From Pectobacterium polonicum (lineage in GTDB: Bacteria; Pseudomonadota; Gammaproteobacteria; Enterobacterales; Enterobacteriaceae): a DNA stretch of 64,000 bases. A program made the translations under genes and the position numbers. Shown piece after piece: positions 21,868 through 30,556 of the stretch (within the stretch, counting starts at the first letter, position 1; every line of letters begins with the position of its first letter). Location of the stretch: the NCBI RefSeq assembly GCF_005497185.1, contig NZ_RJTN01000011.1:84618-148617 (forward strand). Direction: 5' to 3'. Under the pieces are notes generated by a model that was not told the origin of the DNA, searched no databases, and was given only the letters and a program-made list of their open reading frames with translations.

Positions 21868-22215
21868 CTCATGACCTCAGTCTGAAGAATCAACATCCCT
21901 GTAACGGAAAAGTATATACCTACACCTGTACCTAAGTCTAATTGTTATGAGTGAGTGAAAAAACATAAAATCTTCAACCTTGTTAAGGGCGTAAAGCAAA
22001 AGACATAACCATCGCTCAGGATAAGCGTGATGATTGGCTGACATCAGGGAATGCTAATTAAGCGAGATTTATCAGTAATATAATAAAATTCTTCTTACTT
22101 TTCCATGGCCTGTATTGTTTACAGGCCGCCAGATGCTCAGGTTAATTAATTCTATCAGTGCGACTCTTTCTCGAATAACCCTCGTCTTTCATATTGTTAT
22201 CCCTTTCGTTGTACC
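21868..22215. other. Spacer upstream of expR
   Basis: The 348-base stretch has no convincing gene. It holds the expR leader and the tail of the pectinesterase transcript. GGCCTGT (22107-22113) and ACAGGCC (22121-22127) form a perfect 7-bp hairpin with a 7-base loop, but no T-run follows on either strand. Confidence 0.55.
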
Positions 22216-23418
22216 TCACGCCTCGTCGATATTGTTGTATTCCCACAAGCGATTGAAATGCACATCGTCCAGATTACGTATTGAATCCGCGTTACCCGCA
22301 AAGGGCCGTGCGGTTGTTGCCGCAGCTCCCCACGGCTGTTCTCTGTCATAGCTCGCGTCAATTGTGCTGTCGCGAATGACCAGTTGGCCGTTCGCCGTCT
22401 GGCCGGACTGGTATCCCGTCTGCCTTGCCCCCTGATCCCAGGCGCGGCCTAGTTTGGCTTTTCTTTCTCCATTGAAGCCTTTGTCTCCTGTAAAGCGACA
22501 ATTTACCGCCAGAAAACCGTATTGCGTCCACGGCATGCTGTCAGGTGCGAAGACATGAATATCTTTCGCTCCACGGCTGGAAACCGTGTGAAAGTGGACA
22601 CGCTCGAATACCGCGGTTGCGCGCCCAAAAACGTAATCGACATCGCCCTCAATGTAGCTGTCTTTAATGTAGGCGCGGCTGTAGCGGTCTACGACGTACT
22701 CGTTGCGGAGGTTACTGGTGTTGACGAAAAACGTATCCTGACGCCCGATCAGGCGAACCCTTTCAAGCTGTATTTTGTCGCCATCGGTGCGCAGCGCCAC
22801 GGCCTGATGCGCGCGACCATCCACTGAATCCAGCAAGGTATTCACTACCGTCAGATTCTTCATCTGGAAATTGTCGCTTTGCGACCAGACCACGGCGGCA
22901 CAAATGGTATCAATCGTCGCGTTCTGCTTTGACGCACAGAGATCGTACAGGTACCAGGCAGGGTCACCGGGCTGGTATTCGCCGTGTGAGTTCACGGTTT
23001 CCCGGTAGGTTGCCGGTGAAAACATCGAATCCAGCGCGAGTTGAATCACTACGTCATCCGGCTGTTCTCCCGCACCACATAGCGTGAGCGGTGGCGCATC
23101 GGCAGGGATGTAGACCGTGCCGGTATAGGTGCCCGGTAGCAATGTAATCTCAATACACGGCCGATCCTGCTGCGCCCGCAGTGCGGCGTTCACCGCCTGT
23201 TGAATATGGGTATGTGTTGCACCATCCACTCCCACCTGCTGCCCGACAACCCACTGCGTCTCTGGATCGACCTCAATCGGTGCGGGCTGCCAGACATCAG
23301 CCTCTGTCTGACCATCGTTCCCACGCCGCGTGAAATAGTGCGGGAGCGTGAAGCGTTCGGCTTCCTGTGCGGAGAGAATGGGACGATAAACGGTGCCGGG
23401 GTACGTCGTTTTTGTCAT
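22216..23418 (-). CDS. Pectinesterase family protein without signal peptide
   Basis: A 400-residue right-handed beta-helix protein of carbohydrate esterase family 8, closest to PemB/YbhC. Catalytic positions are intact: Gln205 (QAVALRTDGD), Asp228 (GRQDTFF), Asp261 (VDYVFGRA) and Arg325/Trp327 (KLGRAWDQG). The family should remove methyl groups from pectin or short methylated oligogalacturonides. Unlike Dickeya PemB, an outer-membrane lipoprotein, the N-terminus MTKTTYPGTVYRPILSAQEA has no signal or lipobox, nor does the longer frame starting at 23460. ATG 23418 follows GAGAGGATAAG. It is only 4 bases from the upstream ftrA-like gene, so the two are probably cotranscribed. Confidence 0.88.
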   Translation of the reverse strand: MTKTTYPGTVYRPILSAQEAERFTLPHYFTRRGNDGQTEADVWQPAPIEVDPETQWVVGQQVGVDGATHTHIQQAVNAALRAQQDRPCIEITLLPGTYTGTVYIPADAPPLTLCGAGEQPDDVVIQLALDSMFSPATYRETVNSHGEYQPGDPAWYLYDLCASKQNATIDTICAAVVWSQSDNFQMKNLTVVNTLLDSVDGRAHQAVALRTDGDKIQLERVRLIGRQDTFFVNTSNLRNEYVVDRYSRAYIKDSYIEGDVDYVFGRATAVFERVHFHTVSSRGAKDIHVFAPDSMPWTQYGFLAVNCRFTGDKGFNGERKAKLGRAWDQGARQTGYQSGQTANGQLVIRDSTIDASYDREQPWGAAATTARPFAGNADSIRNLDDVHFNRLWEYNNIDEA

Positions 23419-23422
23419 GATC

Positions 23423-24418
23423 TTATCCTCTCTTAGCGGCAAGGCTCTCTGGGGTATCATCGGTTCTCTGTCCGAAGCGCAACCGGTAGGTTGAGGGCGT
23501 GAGATGTAGCTGCTGGCGAAAATGATGGCGTAACGAGGCGGCAGTACCGAATCCCACCGTTTCGGCGATTTTCTCGATCGATAAGCGCGTGTTTTCCAGT
23601 AAATCGCGTGCGGTATTCAGCCGTTCGGCCAGTAACCAGCGTGCTGGCGTCGTACCCGTAGCGGCAGAGAAACGGCGAAGGAACGTGCGTGGGCTCATAC
23701 AAGAAATTGCTGCCAGTTTCGTAACGGAATACTCTTCCGCGAGGTTGGCTCGGACATGATCGATAAGCGGTCCGAGGCGTGAGCGTTCATAGTCTACCGG
23801 TACCGCTTTTTCAATATACTGTGCTTGCCCACCATCACGATGTGGTGCGACCACCAAGCGGCGAGCAACCTGATTGGCCGCTTTGCTGCCGTAATCCCGA
23901 CGGATGAGATGCAGCCCAAGATCGATACCCGCAGCACTCCCGGCTGACGTAAGAATCGTTCCTTCATCAATATAAAGAACGTCTGGCTCGATGTTGATAT
24001 CAGGATATTGCATTTTTAACGTGTCACTGTAGCGCCAATGTGTCGTGGCGCGTCGCCCGGAAAGCAGGCCGGTCGCCGCGAGGACAAAAACGCCAGAACA
24101 GATAGAGAGCAGTCTGGCACCCTGCTGATGTGCTTGACGTAACGCATCGACCAGATGTGTGGGGACGGGCACATCACTGCCTTTCCAGCCGGGAATGATA
24201 ATCGTGCCCGCCTGTGTTAACAGTTCAAGGCCACCATCGGCAACAACATGGATGCCGCCCGTTGCCCGCATCGCGCCACTGTCTAAACCCGCAACGGCAA
24301 ACTGATACCAGTCCTCTCCCATTTCGGGGCGTGGAAGGCCGAAGACTTCAACGGCAATACCAAATTCGAATGTACACAAGCCATCATAAGCAAGTACGAC
24401 AACAAGCGGGTTGAACAT
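23423..24418 (-). CDS. ftrA: Transcriptional regulator FtrA (GlxA/AraC type)
   Basis: A 331-residue regulator. Residues about 5-180 form a DJ-1/PfpI-like class I amidotransferase domain with its nucleophile-elbow cysteine (ARLLSICSGVFVLAATGLL); the rest is an AraC-type double helix-turn-helix (SVTKLAAISCMSPRTFLRRF and KIAETVGFGTAASLRHHFR). This is the architecture of FtrA/GlxA. It is divergent from a rhodanese gene, a pairing typical of ftrA, and 4 bases upstream of the pectinesterase gene. What it senses is unknown. Confidence 0.85.
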   Translation of the reverse strand: MFNPLVVVLAYDGLCTFEFGIAVEVFGLPRPEMGEDWYQFAVAGLDSGAMRATGGIHVVADGGLELLTQAGTIIIPGWKGSDVPVPTHLVDALRQAHQQGARLLSICSGVFVLAATGLLSGRRATTHWRYSDTLKMQYPDINIEPDVLYIDEGTILTSAGSAAGIDLGLHLIRRDYGSKAANQVARRLVVAPHRDGGQAQYIEKAVPVDYERSRLGPLIDHVRANLAEEYSVTKLAAISCMSPRTFLRRFSAATGTTPARWLLAERLNTARDLLENTRLSIEKIAETVGFGTAASLRHHFRQQLHLTPSTYRLRFGQRTDDTPESLAAKRG

Positions 24419-24537
24419 CGATTTTCCTGCCTCAATAACTTGTCATGATCTTGACGATATATGTCAATAATGCCATCTGCCAGCCTTGATGTATCCGTTT
24501 TATAGTCAAGCCTTATTCCAATCCGTGAGGAAGATCG

Positions 24538-24927
24538 ATGAGTTACGTGACTGACTATCCCTTTGCTGCTTCTGATATTGCTCTATCCCATTTTGCACGG
24601 CGTTTGTCTGTTGAAACTGACTGTGCGGATGTAGCGGCATCCCTCTCTGAGACTCAGCAGGACTTTGTGTTATTGCATGTGGTGGGATCGACGAAGCACT
24701 TTACCGCGCGTCATATACCGGGGGCGCTTCATCTGCCACACCGGGAAATCACACCTGAGCGTATGGCCGAGTGGCCTGATGACACGCGGTTTGTCGTCTA
24801 TTGTGCGGGACCACACTGCAATGGCGCAGATCAGGCGGCATTAAAACTGGCACAACTCGGTCGCCCGGTAAAAATTATGATCGGGGGAATCACGGGATGG
24901 GAAGATGAAGGCTTTGCCTTCGCCTGA
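24538..24927 (+). CDS. Rhodanese-like sulfurtransferase domain protein
   Basis: A 129-residue single-domain rhodanese. The family signs are HIPGALHLPHREI (the CH2A-type motif) and the active-site loop VVYCAGPHCNGADQAALKL, whose first cysteine would carry the persulfide. A second cysteine in the loop is unusual for plain rhodaneses. It starts 119 bases from the divergent ftrA start and is a likely target of that regulator. The substrate is unknown. Confidence 0.87.
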   Translation: MSYVTDYPFAASDIALSHFARRLSVETDCADVAASLSETQQDFVLLHVVGSTKHFTARHIPGALHLPHREITPERMAEWPDDTRFVVYCAGPHCNGADQAALKLAQLGRPVKIMIGGITGWEDEGFAFA

Positions 24928-24970
24928 TATCACTTGCCTCTGGCAGAGGGGGCCGCCCTTCTGCCAGCAC

Positions 24971-25312
24971 CTAATTCCCCTGATACCACGTCCAGATTTT
25001 CACCAACAGTGCCGCTGAGACACTCCAACATACGACCGCTGCGAGCAGTGCCTGTGGCAATTTCATCCACGCGGTAAAGTAATAAAGTGAAATGAGATAA
25101 ACCAGATAAGGAATAACGGACCAGATGCCAAACAGGATGGTGGCGCGCAGCGCGTCCAGTCCGCGTTCGGTGCCAACGATGTAATGTGCGATCAGTGCGA
25201 ACGTGGGAAATAGCGGCACCAGCCCGGCAATATAATAGTTTCGGCTTTTCGCCAATACGCTGATGAGCAATACGATCAGCGCGCCAATAACCGATTTGAT
25301 AAACAATGACAT
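24971..25312 (-). CDS. glpM: GlpM family membrane protein
   Basis: A 113-residue inner-membrane protein with four hydrophobic segments (about 5-22, 28-46, 57-80, 86-106). It resembles the GlpM family, first linked to alginate production in Pseudomonas, with the characteristic start MSLFIKSVIGALIVLLIS. The molecular function is not known. It is convergent with the rhodanese gene and transcribed alone. Confidence 0.75.
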   Translation of the reverse strand: MSLFIKSVIGALIVLLISVLAKSRNYYIAGLVPLFPTFALIAHYIVGTERGLDALRATILFGIWSVIPYLVYLISLYYFTAWMKLPQALLAAVVCWSVSAALLVKIWTWYQGN

Positions 25313-25462
25313 AAGTATAACTTCTGGCTTAATTCAGCATCGAGAATGCACAGAGAATAGCGAAAAAGTGTCGGGATAGAATAGTGCGATCGCACAGCTT
25401 AAGATTTCAATTCGTGGTGATTTCGTTATTCTTAGCAGCAGAATGAATAAATACTGTACGTG

Positions 25463-25727
25463 ATACCCGTCATACTTCGAGCTGCTTGTGCGTTGGCCGC
25501 CCTTACTCACCCCAGTCACTTACTTGTGTAAGCTCCTGGGGATGAAATGAGAGACATCCTGTCTCTCACCGAAGGCCAGCCGTTGGCTAGTCAAATTCGT
25601 TCCCGACGAATTTGTCGCGCGGTTGCCGCGCTACAAGGCCATAAATGGGCCTCGCCCTAGCGGGCCAACGCTTTGCGTTGTTCAAAACGATAACGTTTTG
25701 TCACGCAACTCGAATTATTTAGGGTAT
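25463..25727 (+). repeat. ERIC-containing MITE-like element, 265 bp
   Basis: The left end is ATACCCGTCATACTTCGAGC followed by TGC and the right end GCAACTCGAATTATTTAG followed by GGTATA; these are imperfect inverted repeats of about 24 bases. Within it, 25503-25543 is a good match to the ERIC core (CCCCAGTCACTTACTT and GTAAGCTCCTGGGGAT). Further internal hairpins follow (e.g. GACGAATTTGTC-type arms). It fills most of the gap between glpM and the lipid operon and its right end lies 49 bases before that operon. Confidence 0.85.
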
Positions 25728-25775
25728 ATGGCACCGTAGGTGCAGCTAAAACGATAATGAATCTGAAAAGGATTG

Positions 25776-26792
25776 ATGTTGAAGACGCAAAGTCATGCAT
25801 TTACTCAGGGATTGGTTCCACTCAAGATTATTTCTACCGGCAGCGCGCTTCCTGCGCAGCGGGTGACGTCAGCCGAATTAGATGTGCGGCTCAATAAGCC
25901 CGCCGGTTATGTCGAAAGCCGTTCAGGCATTATCTATCGTCACCATGCCGATAATCATGCTAGCCAGGCTGAACTCGGTGTGGCGGCGTTAAATGACGCG
26001 CTGGCGCGGGGAGTTATTCCGCCCGCGTCCATCGATCTGCTGCTGTTTGCTTCTGCTATTCCGATTCAGGCGCTGCCTTATAGCGCCAGCCATTTATTAA
26101 AGGCGTCGTCTCTGCCAAAAGGGACGGCCTGTTTTGATATTAACAGCAGTTGCGTCAGCTTTATTTCCGCGCTTCAGGTCGCAGCTGGTTTGCTGAATAC
26201 CGGCGCTTATCGGCGCATTGCCATTGTCTCTACCGAACTGGCCTCACGCGGCATTGACTGGGATGATGAAGAGTCGTCGCTGATTTTTGGCGATGGTGCC
26301 GCGTGCGCCATTGTTGAACGCGGCGATGGGCGCAGCGGTATTGCGGCGTGCTTGCTGGAAACTTATCCGAAGGGCAACGAACTGTGCCAAATCCGCGCAG
26401 GCGGCACCTTGCGCAACCCGCGTGCGGGGATGGAACTGCATGATTTTCTGTTCCATATGCAGGGGAAACGGCTCTTCAGACAGGCTTCTGCCTTGATTGA
26501 GGGCTATCTGCAACGTCTGCTGGATGCCAGCGGGTACTCGCTGGATCAGATGGCGGCGGTGGTTCCGCATCAGGCCAGCCACCTGTCGCTGGAACATATG
26601 CGCAAGCGGCTGGCGATTCCGACGGAAAAGCTGATTGATATTTACCGCTATCACGGCAATCAGGTGGCGGCCTCGATTCCGACGGCGCTGCATCATGCTA
26701 TCGTGACGCAACGCCTGCCTGAAGGTGAACCCGCGATGCTGGTCGGTACGGCCGCTGGGCTGACGCTGGGCGGAATGGTGCTGATCCCATGA
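25776..26792 (+). CDS. Ketoacyl-ACP synthase III-like (thiolase fold) enzyme
   Basis: A 338-residue condensing enzyme of the FabH/OleA superfamily. The catalytic triad is intact: Cys126 (DINSSCVSFISAL), His265 (VPHQASH) and Asn295 (YHGNQVAAS). Such enzymes join an acyl-CoA or acyl-ACP starter to a second acyl unit; the position as first gene of an operon of lipid-modifying enzymes suggests it makes the carbon skeleton. It is not the housekeeping fabH, which lies in the fab cluster in enterobacteria. ATG 25776 follows AAAGGATTG; a TTG at 25773 is possible. It overlaps the next gene by ATGA. Confidence 0.85.
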   Translation: MLKTQSHAFTQGLVPLKIISTGSALPAQRVTSAELDVRLNKPAGYVESRSGIIYRHHADNHASQAELGVAALNDALARGVIPPASIDLLLFASAIPIQALPYSASHLLKASSLPKGTACFDINSSCVSFISALQVAAGLLNTGAYRRIAIVSTELASRGIDWDDEESSLIFGDGAACAIVERGDGRSGIAACLLETYPKGNELCQIRAGGTLRNPRAGMELHDFLFHMQGKRLFRQASALIEGYLQRLLDASGYSLDQMAAVVPHQASHLSLEHMRKRLAIPTEKLIDIYRYHGNQVAASIPTALHHAIVTQRLPEGEPAMLVGTAAGLTLGGMVLIP

Positions 26793-27817
26793 GAGTCTTC
26801 GTCACGGGCGCCACCAGCGGGTTGGGGCGTAACGCGGTGGAATGGCTGCTCCAGGCCGGACATCAGGTGCTGGCCTGCGGGCGCGATCGCACGGTTGGGC
26901 AACAGCTTGAAGCACTCGGCGCGCAGTTCGCCCGCATCGATTTGGTCGAAACCTCGGTAGAGCAATTTCGAACGCTGATGGCGGGCTGTGATGTGATCTG
27001 GCACTGTGCCGCAAAATCATCACCGTGGGGTCAATATGATGATTTTTATCAGAATAATACCGAGGTAACGGCGCGACTGGCTGAAGCCGCCGGTCAGTTG
27101 GGTATCCCGCGTTTTGTGCACATCTCCACGCCTGCGATTTACTTTGATTATCAGCACCACCTGAACATTGATGAAAGCTACCGTGCGGCGCGTTTTGCCA
27201 ATCATTATGCGCAGACCAAATTTCTGGCGGAAGAACGGCTTCAGGCGATGACGTCACGCTACCCGCAAACCACCTATGTCATCCTGCGCCCGCGTGGCCT
27301 GTTTGGCCCACATGACCGCGTGATTTTGCCACGTGTTCTGGAGCAGATCGCGGTGGGGAGAGGCGTGCTGCGTCTCCCGCGCGGTGGTGAAGCGCTGCTG
27401 GATCTGACGTTTGTTGGCAACGTGGTAGAGGCGATGGCACTTGCCAGCCAGCGCACGGGGTTAGTTTCAGGTTCGGCGTACAACATTACCAACCATGAGC
27501 CCGCGCGCCTTGCAGACATGCTTCAGCAACTGCTGGTCGGTCAGTTGGGCATGAATTATCGCGTTAGGGCGGTGCCGTATCCGTTGCTGCACGCGGTGGC
27601 CGGTGGCATGGAACTGTTCTCGTGGTTTAGCCGAAAAGAGCCGCTGCTGACACGCTATAGCGCGGGAGCGGTGAATTTTGATATGACGCTTAGCGCGGAG
27701 AAAGCGCAGCAAGAGCTGGGCTATCAGCCGCGTTTTTCCCTCCAGCAGGGTATCGAGTTAACCGGTAGCTGGTTCAAAACACACCTTGCGCAGCGGAGCA
27801 CTGACGGACATGGCTAA
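26789..27817 (+). CDS. NAD(P)-dependent epimerase/3-beta-HSD-like reductase
   Basis: A 342-residue extended short-chain dehydrogenase. The nucleotide-binding motif is VTGATSGLGR (residues 5-14) and the catalytic set is Ser113, Tyr140 and Lys144 (NHYAQTKFLAEE). Similar enzymes (for example OleD) reduce beta-keto acids made by thiolase-fold partners; the direct coupling to the ketoacyl synthase (4-base overlap) supports reduction of its product, but the substrate is inferred only from context. Confidence 0.82.
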   Translation: MRVFVTGATSGLGRNAVEWLLQAGHQVLACGRDRTVGQQLEALGAQFARIDLVETSVEQFRTLMAGCDVIWHCAAKSSPWGQYDDFYQNNTEVTARLAEAAGQLGIPRFVHISTPAIYFDYQHHLNIDESYRAARFANHYAQTKFLAEERLQAMTSRYPQTTYVILRPRGLFGPHDRVILPRVLEQIAVGRGVLRLPRGGEALLDLTFVGNVVEAMALASQRTGLVSGSAYNITNHEPARLADMLQQLLVGQLGMNYRVRAVPYPLLHAVAGGMELFSWFSRKEPLLTRYSAGAVNFDMTLSAEKAQQELGYQPRFSLQQGIELTGSWFKTHLAQRSTDGHG

Positions 27818-28616
27818 TATTTCGACGTTTGAAGTAGGATACTGCCTGCATCCGGGTTGTATGGCGCTGCGTGGTGCGGGATGGAAAGTGTGCCGTTTTC
27901 CGGCGCGGGTCTGGATGCTGGAAAGTCAGGGTAAGCGCTGGCTGTGGGATACCGGCTATGCTCAGCATTTCACCGACGCCACGCGTTCCGGCCTGTTCCA
28001 ACTGTACCGCAGAATGACGCCGGTGCATTTCGAAACGAAAGACGCGCTGATTCACCAGCTACACGCGCAGGGTATTCAGCCTGCCGATATCGACGGCCTG
28101 ATCATCTCCCATTTTCACGGCGACCATATCGCGGGGCTGCGGGATTTCCCCTCCGTGCCGTTTATCTGTTCGGCGCTGGGCTGGCAGCAGACGCGGAACC
28201 TGCGCGGTTTCTCCGCCTTGAAACGGGCGTTTGTCCCCGCGCTGATCCCTGAACATTTCGAGCAGGCGCTCCAGTTTGTTGAAAATTTTCCGCTTACCGA
28301 CCTGCCTGCCGAGCTGGCACCGTTTACGCAAGGCTATGCGCTGCCCGGTAGTGATAAAGAGATCGTGCTGGTGCCGTTGCCCGGCCACGCAGCCGGACAC
28401 CTTGGCGCGTTTGTGCTGACCGAAAACGGCTGGGTGCTGCTGGCAAGTGATGCTGCCTGGTCGCCGCACAGCTACCGTGAAGGTCGTGGGCCGTCGCGGT
28501 TGGCGAATCTGGTGATGGACGATCCAAAAGCCTATTACCACACGCTGGATCAGCTGCACCAGTTGCACCTGAACGGACAGGTCGAGATTCGTCTGTGCCA
28601 CGAGGGCGACTTATGA
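27810..28616 (+). CDS. Metallo-beta-lactamase-fold hydrolase
   Basis: A 268-residue hydrolase. The zinc-binding signature is HFHGDH (residues 101-106), with further ligands His193 (PGHAAGH) and Asp214 (ASDAAW) and a late CHEGD. The pattern is like that of N-acyl-homoserine lactonases, but the Tyr those enzymes have three residues after the Asp is Trp here. Within this operon it may instead act as a thioesterase or ester hydrolase on a lipid intermediate. ATG 27810 lies inside the end of the preceding gene (8-base overlap). Confidence 0.82.
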   Translation: MANISTFEVGYCLHPGCMALRGAGWKVCRFPARVWMLESQGKRWLWDTGYAQHFTDATRSGLFQLYRRMTPVHFETKDALIHQLHAQGIQPADIDGLIISHFHGDHIAGLRDFPSVPFICSALGWQQTRNLRGFSALKRAFVPALIPEHFEQALQFVENFPLTDLPAELAPFTQGYALPGSDKEIVLVPLPGHAAGHLGAFVLTENGWVLLASDAAWSPHSYREGRGPSRLANLVMDDPKAYYHTLDQLHQLHLNGQVEIRLCHEGDL

Positions 28617-29899
28617 TTCCGCTGATGACGATCTGGCACTATTTCCGCGCCAGACGCCTGAGTTTTACTACCCGTCAGGCGCTTGAACGCCATCAGCAGA
28701 ATCAGCTCGCCCGCTTCGCGCGGCGGGTGCTGGCGCGTAGTCCCTATTTTCGTCCTTACTGCCAGCTTCCTATAACGTCGTGGCCGATGATGGATAAAGC
28801 CGTAATGATGGCCGAATTCGATCGGATGAACACCGCCGGACTTAAGAAGGATGACCTGCTCGCCTGCGCGCGCCGCAGTGAGGACGATCGCGACTTCACG
28901 CCGAGTGTAAATGGGTTCAGCGTCGGGCTGTCGTCCGGCACCTCTGGTCAGCGTGGGCTGTTTGTCGTCAGCCCACGTGAACAGCAGGTGTGGGCGGGAG
29001 GCATGCTGGCAAAAATGCTGCCGGACGGTTTACGCGCCGGTGAACGGGTGGCGCTGTTTCTGCGGGCGGATAACAACCTGTATCACAGCGTCGATAACCG
29101 CTGGCTCAGCCTGTCGTTTTACGATCTCTTTGCGCCATTTTCCGGCCATTTTTCGCGGCTGGAAGCGTGGTCACCGTCGATTATCGTTGCTCCTGCACAG
29201 GTGCTGCGCGAGTTGGCGTTGGCGGTACAGCGTGGTGAACTGCGCCTGTCGGCCAAAAAGGTGATTTCCGTGGCCGAGGTGTTGGAGCCGCAGGATAAGC
29301 AGCTGTTGCAGCAGGTCTTCGGGCAAGTAGGGGAAGTGTATCAGGCAACGGAAGGCTTTCTGGCATCGACCTGTGAACATGGCACGCTGCATCTTAACGA
29401 AGAATTTATTCACATTGAGCCGCAGTGGCTGGATGACGAACGCTTTACGCCCATCATTACCGATTTCACCCGCAGCACGCAGCCGATTGTGCGCTATCGG
29501 CTGGACGATATATTGGTGAAGCAAAAAACACCCTGTGCGTGTGGTCGGGTGACGATGGCGATAGCCCGCATTGAAGGGCGCAGCGATGACAGCCTGAGAT
29601 TGCCGGATAATCGCGGTGAGCCTCAGACCGTGTTTGCGGATCTCTGTAACCGGGTGATTGCTAATGTGCTGCCGCTACATGCTGATTATCGGCTGGTGCA
29701 GCAGGGCGACGCGACGCTGCATTTATCCGCCGCGTGTAGCCTGCCAGAGCTGGAAGCCTGCCGTGACAGTCTGGTGCAGCAGTTTGCGTTGCAGGGCATT
29801 GATGCGTCGCGGCTACAGTGGCGGTTAAGCGCTGGTGAGATCGCGCCAGAATTTACGCAAAAGCGCAGACGGATTACCCGCCTGAAGGAGGAAATATGA
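28613..29899 (+). CDS. F390 synthetase/CapK-type adenylate-forming enzyme
   Basis: A 428-residue protein of the adenylate-forming group related to coenzyme F390 synthetase, CapK and phenylacetate-CoA ligase. The ATP-binding loop GLSSGTSGQRGLFVV is clear (around residues 107-121) and EVYQATEGFLASTC and ITDFTRSTQPIVRYRLDD match the later core motifs. It probably activates a carboxylic acid as the adenylate for transfer to a thiol, amine or alcohol. Coenzyme F390 itself is not expected in this organism. ATG overlaps the previous stop (ATGA). Confidence 0.78.
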   Translation: MIPLMTIWHYFRARRLSFTTRQALERHQQNQLARFARRVLARSPYFRPYCQLPITSWPMMDKAVMMAEFDRMNTAGLKKDDLLACARRSEDDRDFTPSVNGFSVGLSSGTSGQRGLFVVSPREQQVWAGGMLAKMLPDGLRAGERVALFLRADNNLYHSVDNRWLSLSFYDLFAPFSGHFSRLEAWSPSIIVAPAQVLRELALAVQRGELRLSAKKVISVAEVLEPQDKQLLQQVFGQVGEVYQATEGFLASTCEHGTLHLNEEFIHIEPQWLDDERFTPIITDFTRSTQPIVRYRLDDILVKQKTPCACGRVTMAIARIEGRSDDSLRLPDNRGEPQTVFADLCNRVIANVLPLHADYRLVQQGDATLHLSAACSLPELEACRDSLVQQFALQGIDASRLQWRLSAGEIAPEFTQKRRRITRLKEEI

Positions 29900-30552
29900 T
29901 GCGATTTCCTCAAAGCACGCTGCTATTGCGGCTGAAAGCGCTGCTCTTCGGCTGGGGATCGGTCGGGGTGGTGTATCAACTGAGTGCACAGTTTCAAGGG
30001 CAGGGAACGGTGTTACCTCCCTCGATTATCGACGAATGGATTCCCTTTAGCCCCTTGGCTATCTGGCTGTATCTCTCCTTTTTTATCATCATTCCTCTGT
30101 CTTACTTATCCTGCCCGATTGCGCGCTTGGCTGGATTACGTCGGGCAACGCAGCTTACGGCGTTGATTGCGGGCGCGGTGTACCTGATTTTTCCAACCAC
30201 GATGGTGTATCCGCAGGCTATCGGAGGCGACCTCTCCGCTCGTCTGCTACAGCTTTTGCAGAGTATCGATTCGCCGCAAAATTGCCTGCCGTCGCTGCAT
30301 ATGGCGCTAACGGCACTGGCGGTGTGGGCGATGAGCGATAGCCAGCAGAAAGTAAAAACGGGTTTGTATCTTCTCTGGGGTGCCGCAATTGCCTTCTCCA
30401 TCCTGCAACTGCGCCGGCACCTGTTCATCGATCTGGTGACGGGCGCGATGCTGGCGGGTATAACCGGATGGATTTTTCTGCGTAGCCGAGAGACGGTGGA
30501 GGCCATTTCCCCAGCGGCTCCGTTGCCTAACGACAAGCGCCATCAGGAATGA
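29896..30552 (+). CDS. PAP2-family membrane phosphatase
   Basis: A 218-residue integral membrane protein with about five or six hydrophobic segments. The PAP2 motifs are reduced but visible: NCLPSLHMALTALAVWA (the Ser-Leu-His of motif 2) and RRHLFIDLVTGAMLAG (Arg/His/Asp of motif 3), the variant seen in AUR1-like inositolphosphotransferases as well as lipid phosphatases. It may remove or exchange a phosphate head group on the operon's lipid product. It overlaps the previous gene by ATGA; a second ATG at 29899 is possible. Confidence 0.78.
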   Translation: MMRFPQSTLLLRLKALLFGWGSVGVVYQLSAQFQGQGTVLPPSIIDEWIPFSPLAIWLYLSFFIIIPLSYLSCPIARLAGLRRATQLTALIAGAVYLIFPTTMVYPQAIGGDLSARLLQLLQSIDSPQNCLPSLHMALTALAVWAMSDSQQKVKTGLYLLWGAAIAFSILQLRRHLFIDLVTGAMLAGITGWIFLRSRETVEAISPAAPLPNDKRHQE

Positions 30553-30556
30553 CATC

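Noticed and set aside
25502..25555. ERIC core read as a small CRISPR-like or phage repeat
   Set aside because: It occurs once per element, matches the known ERIC core and has no spacer array.
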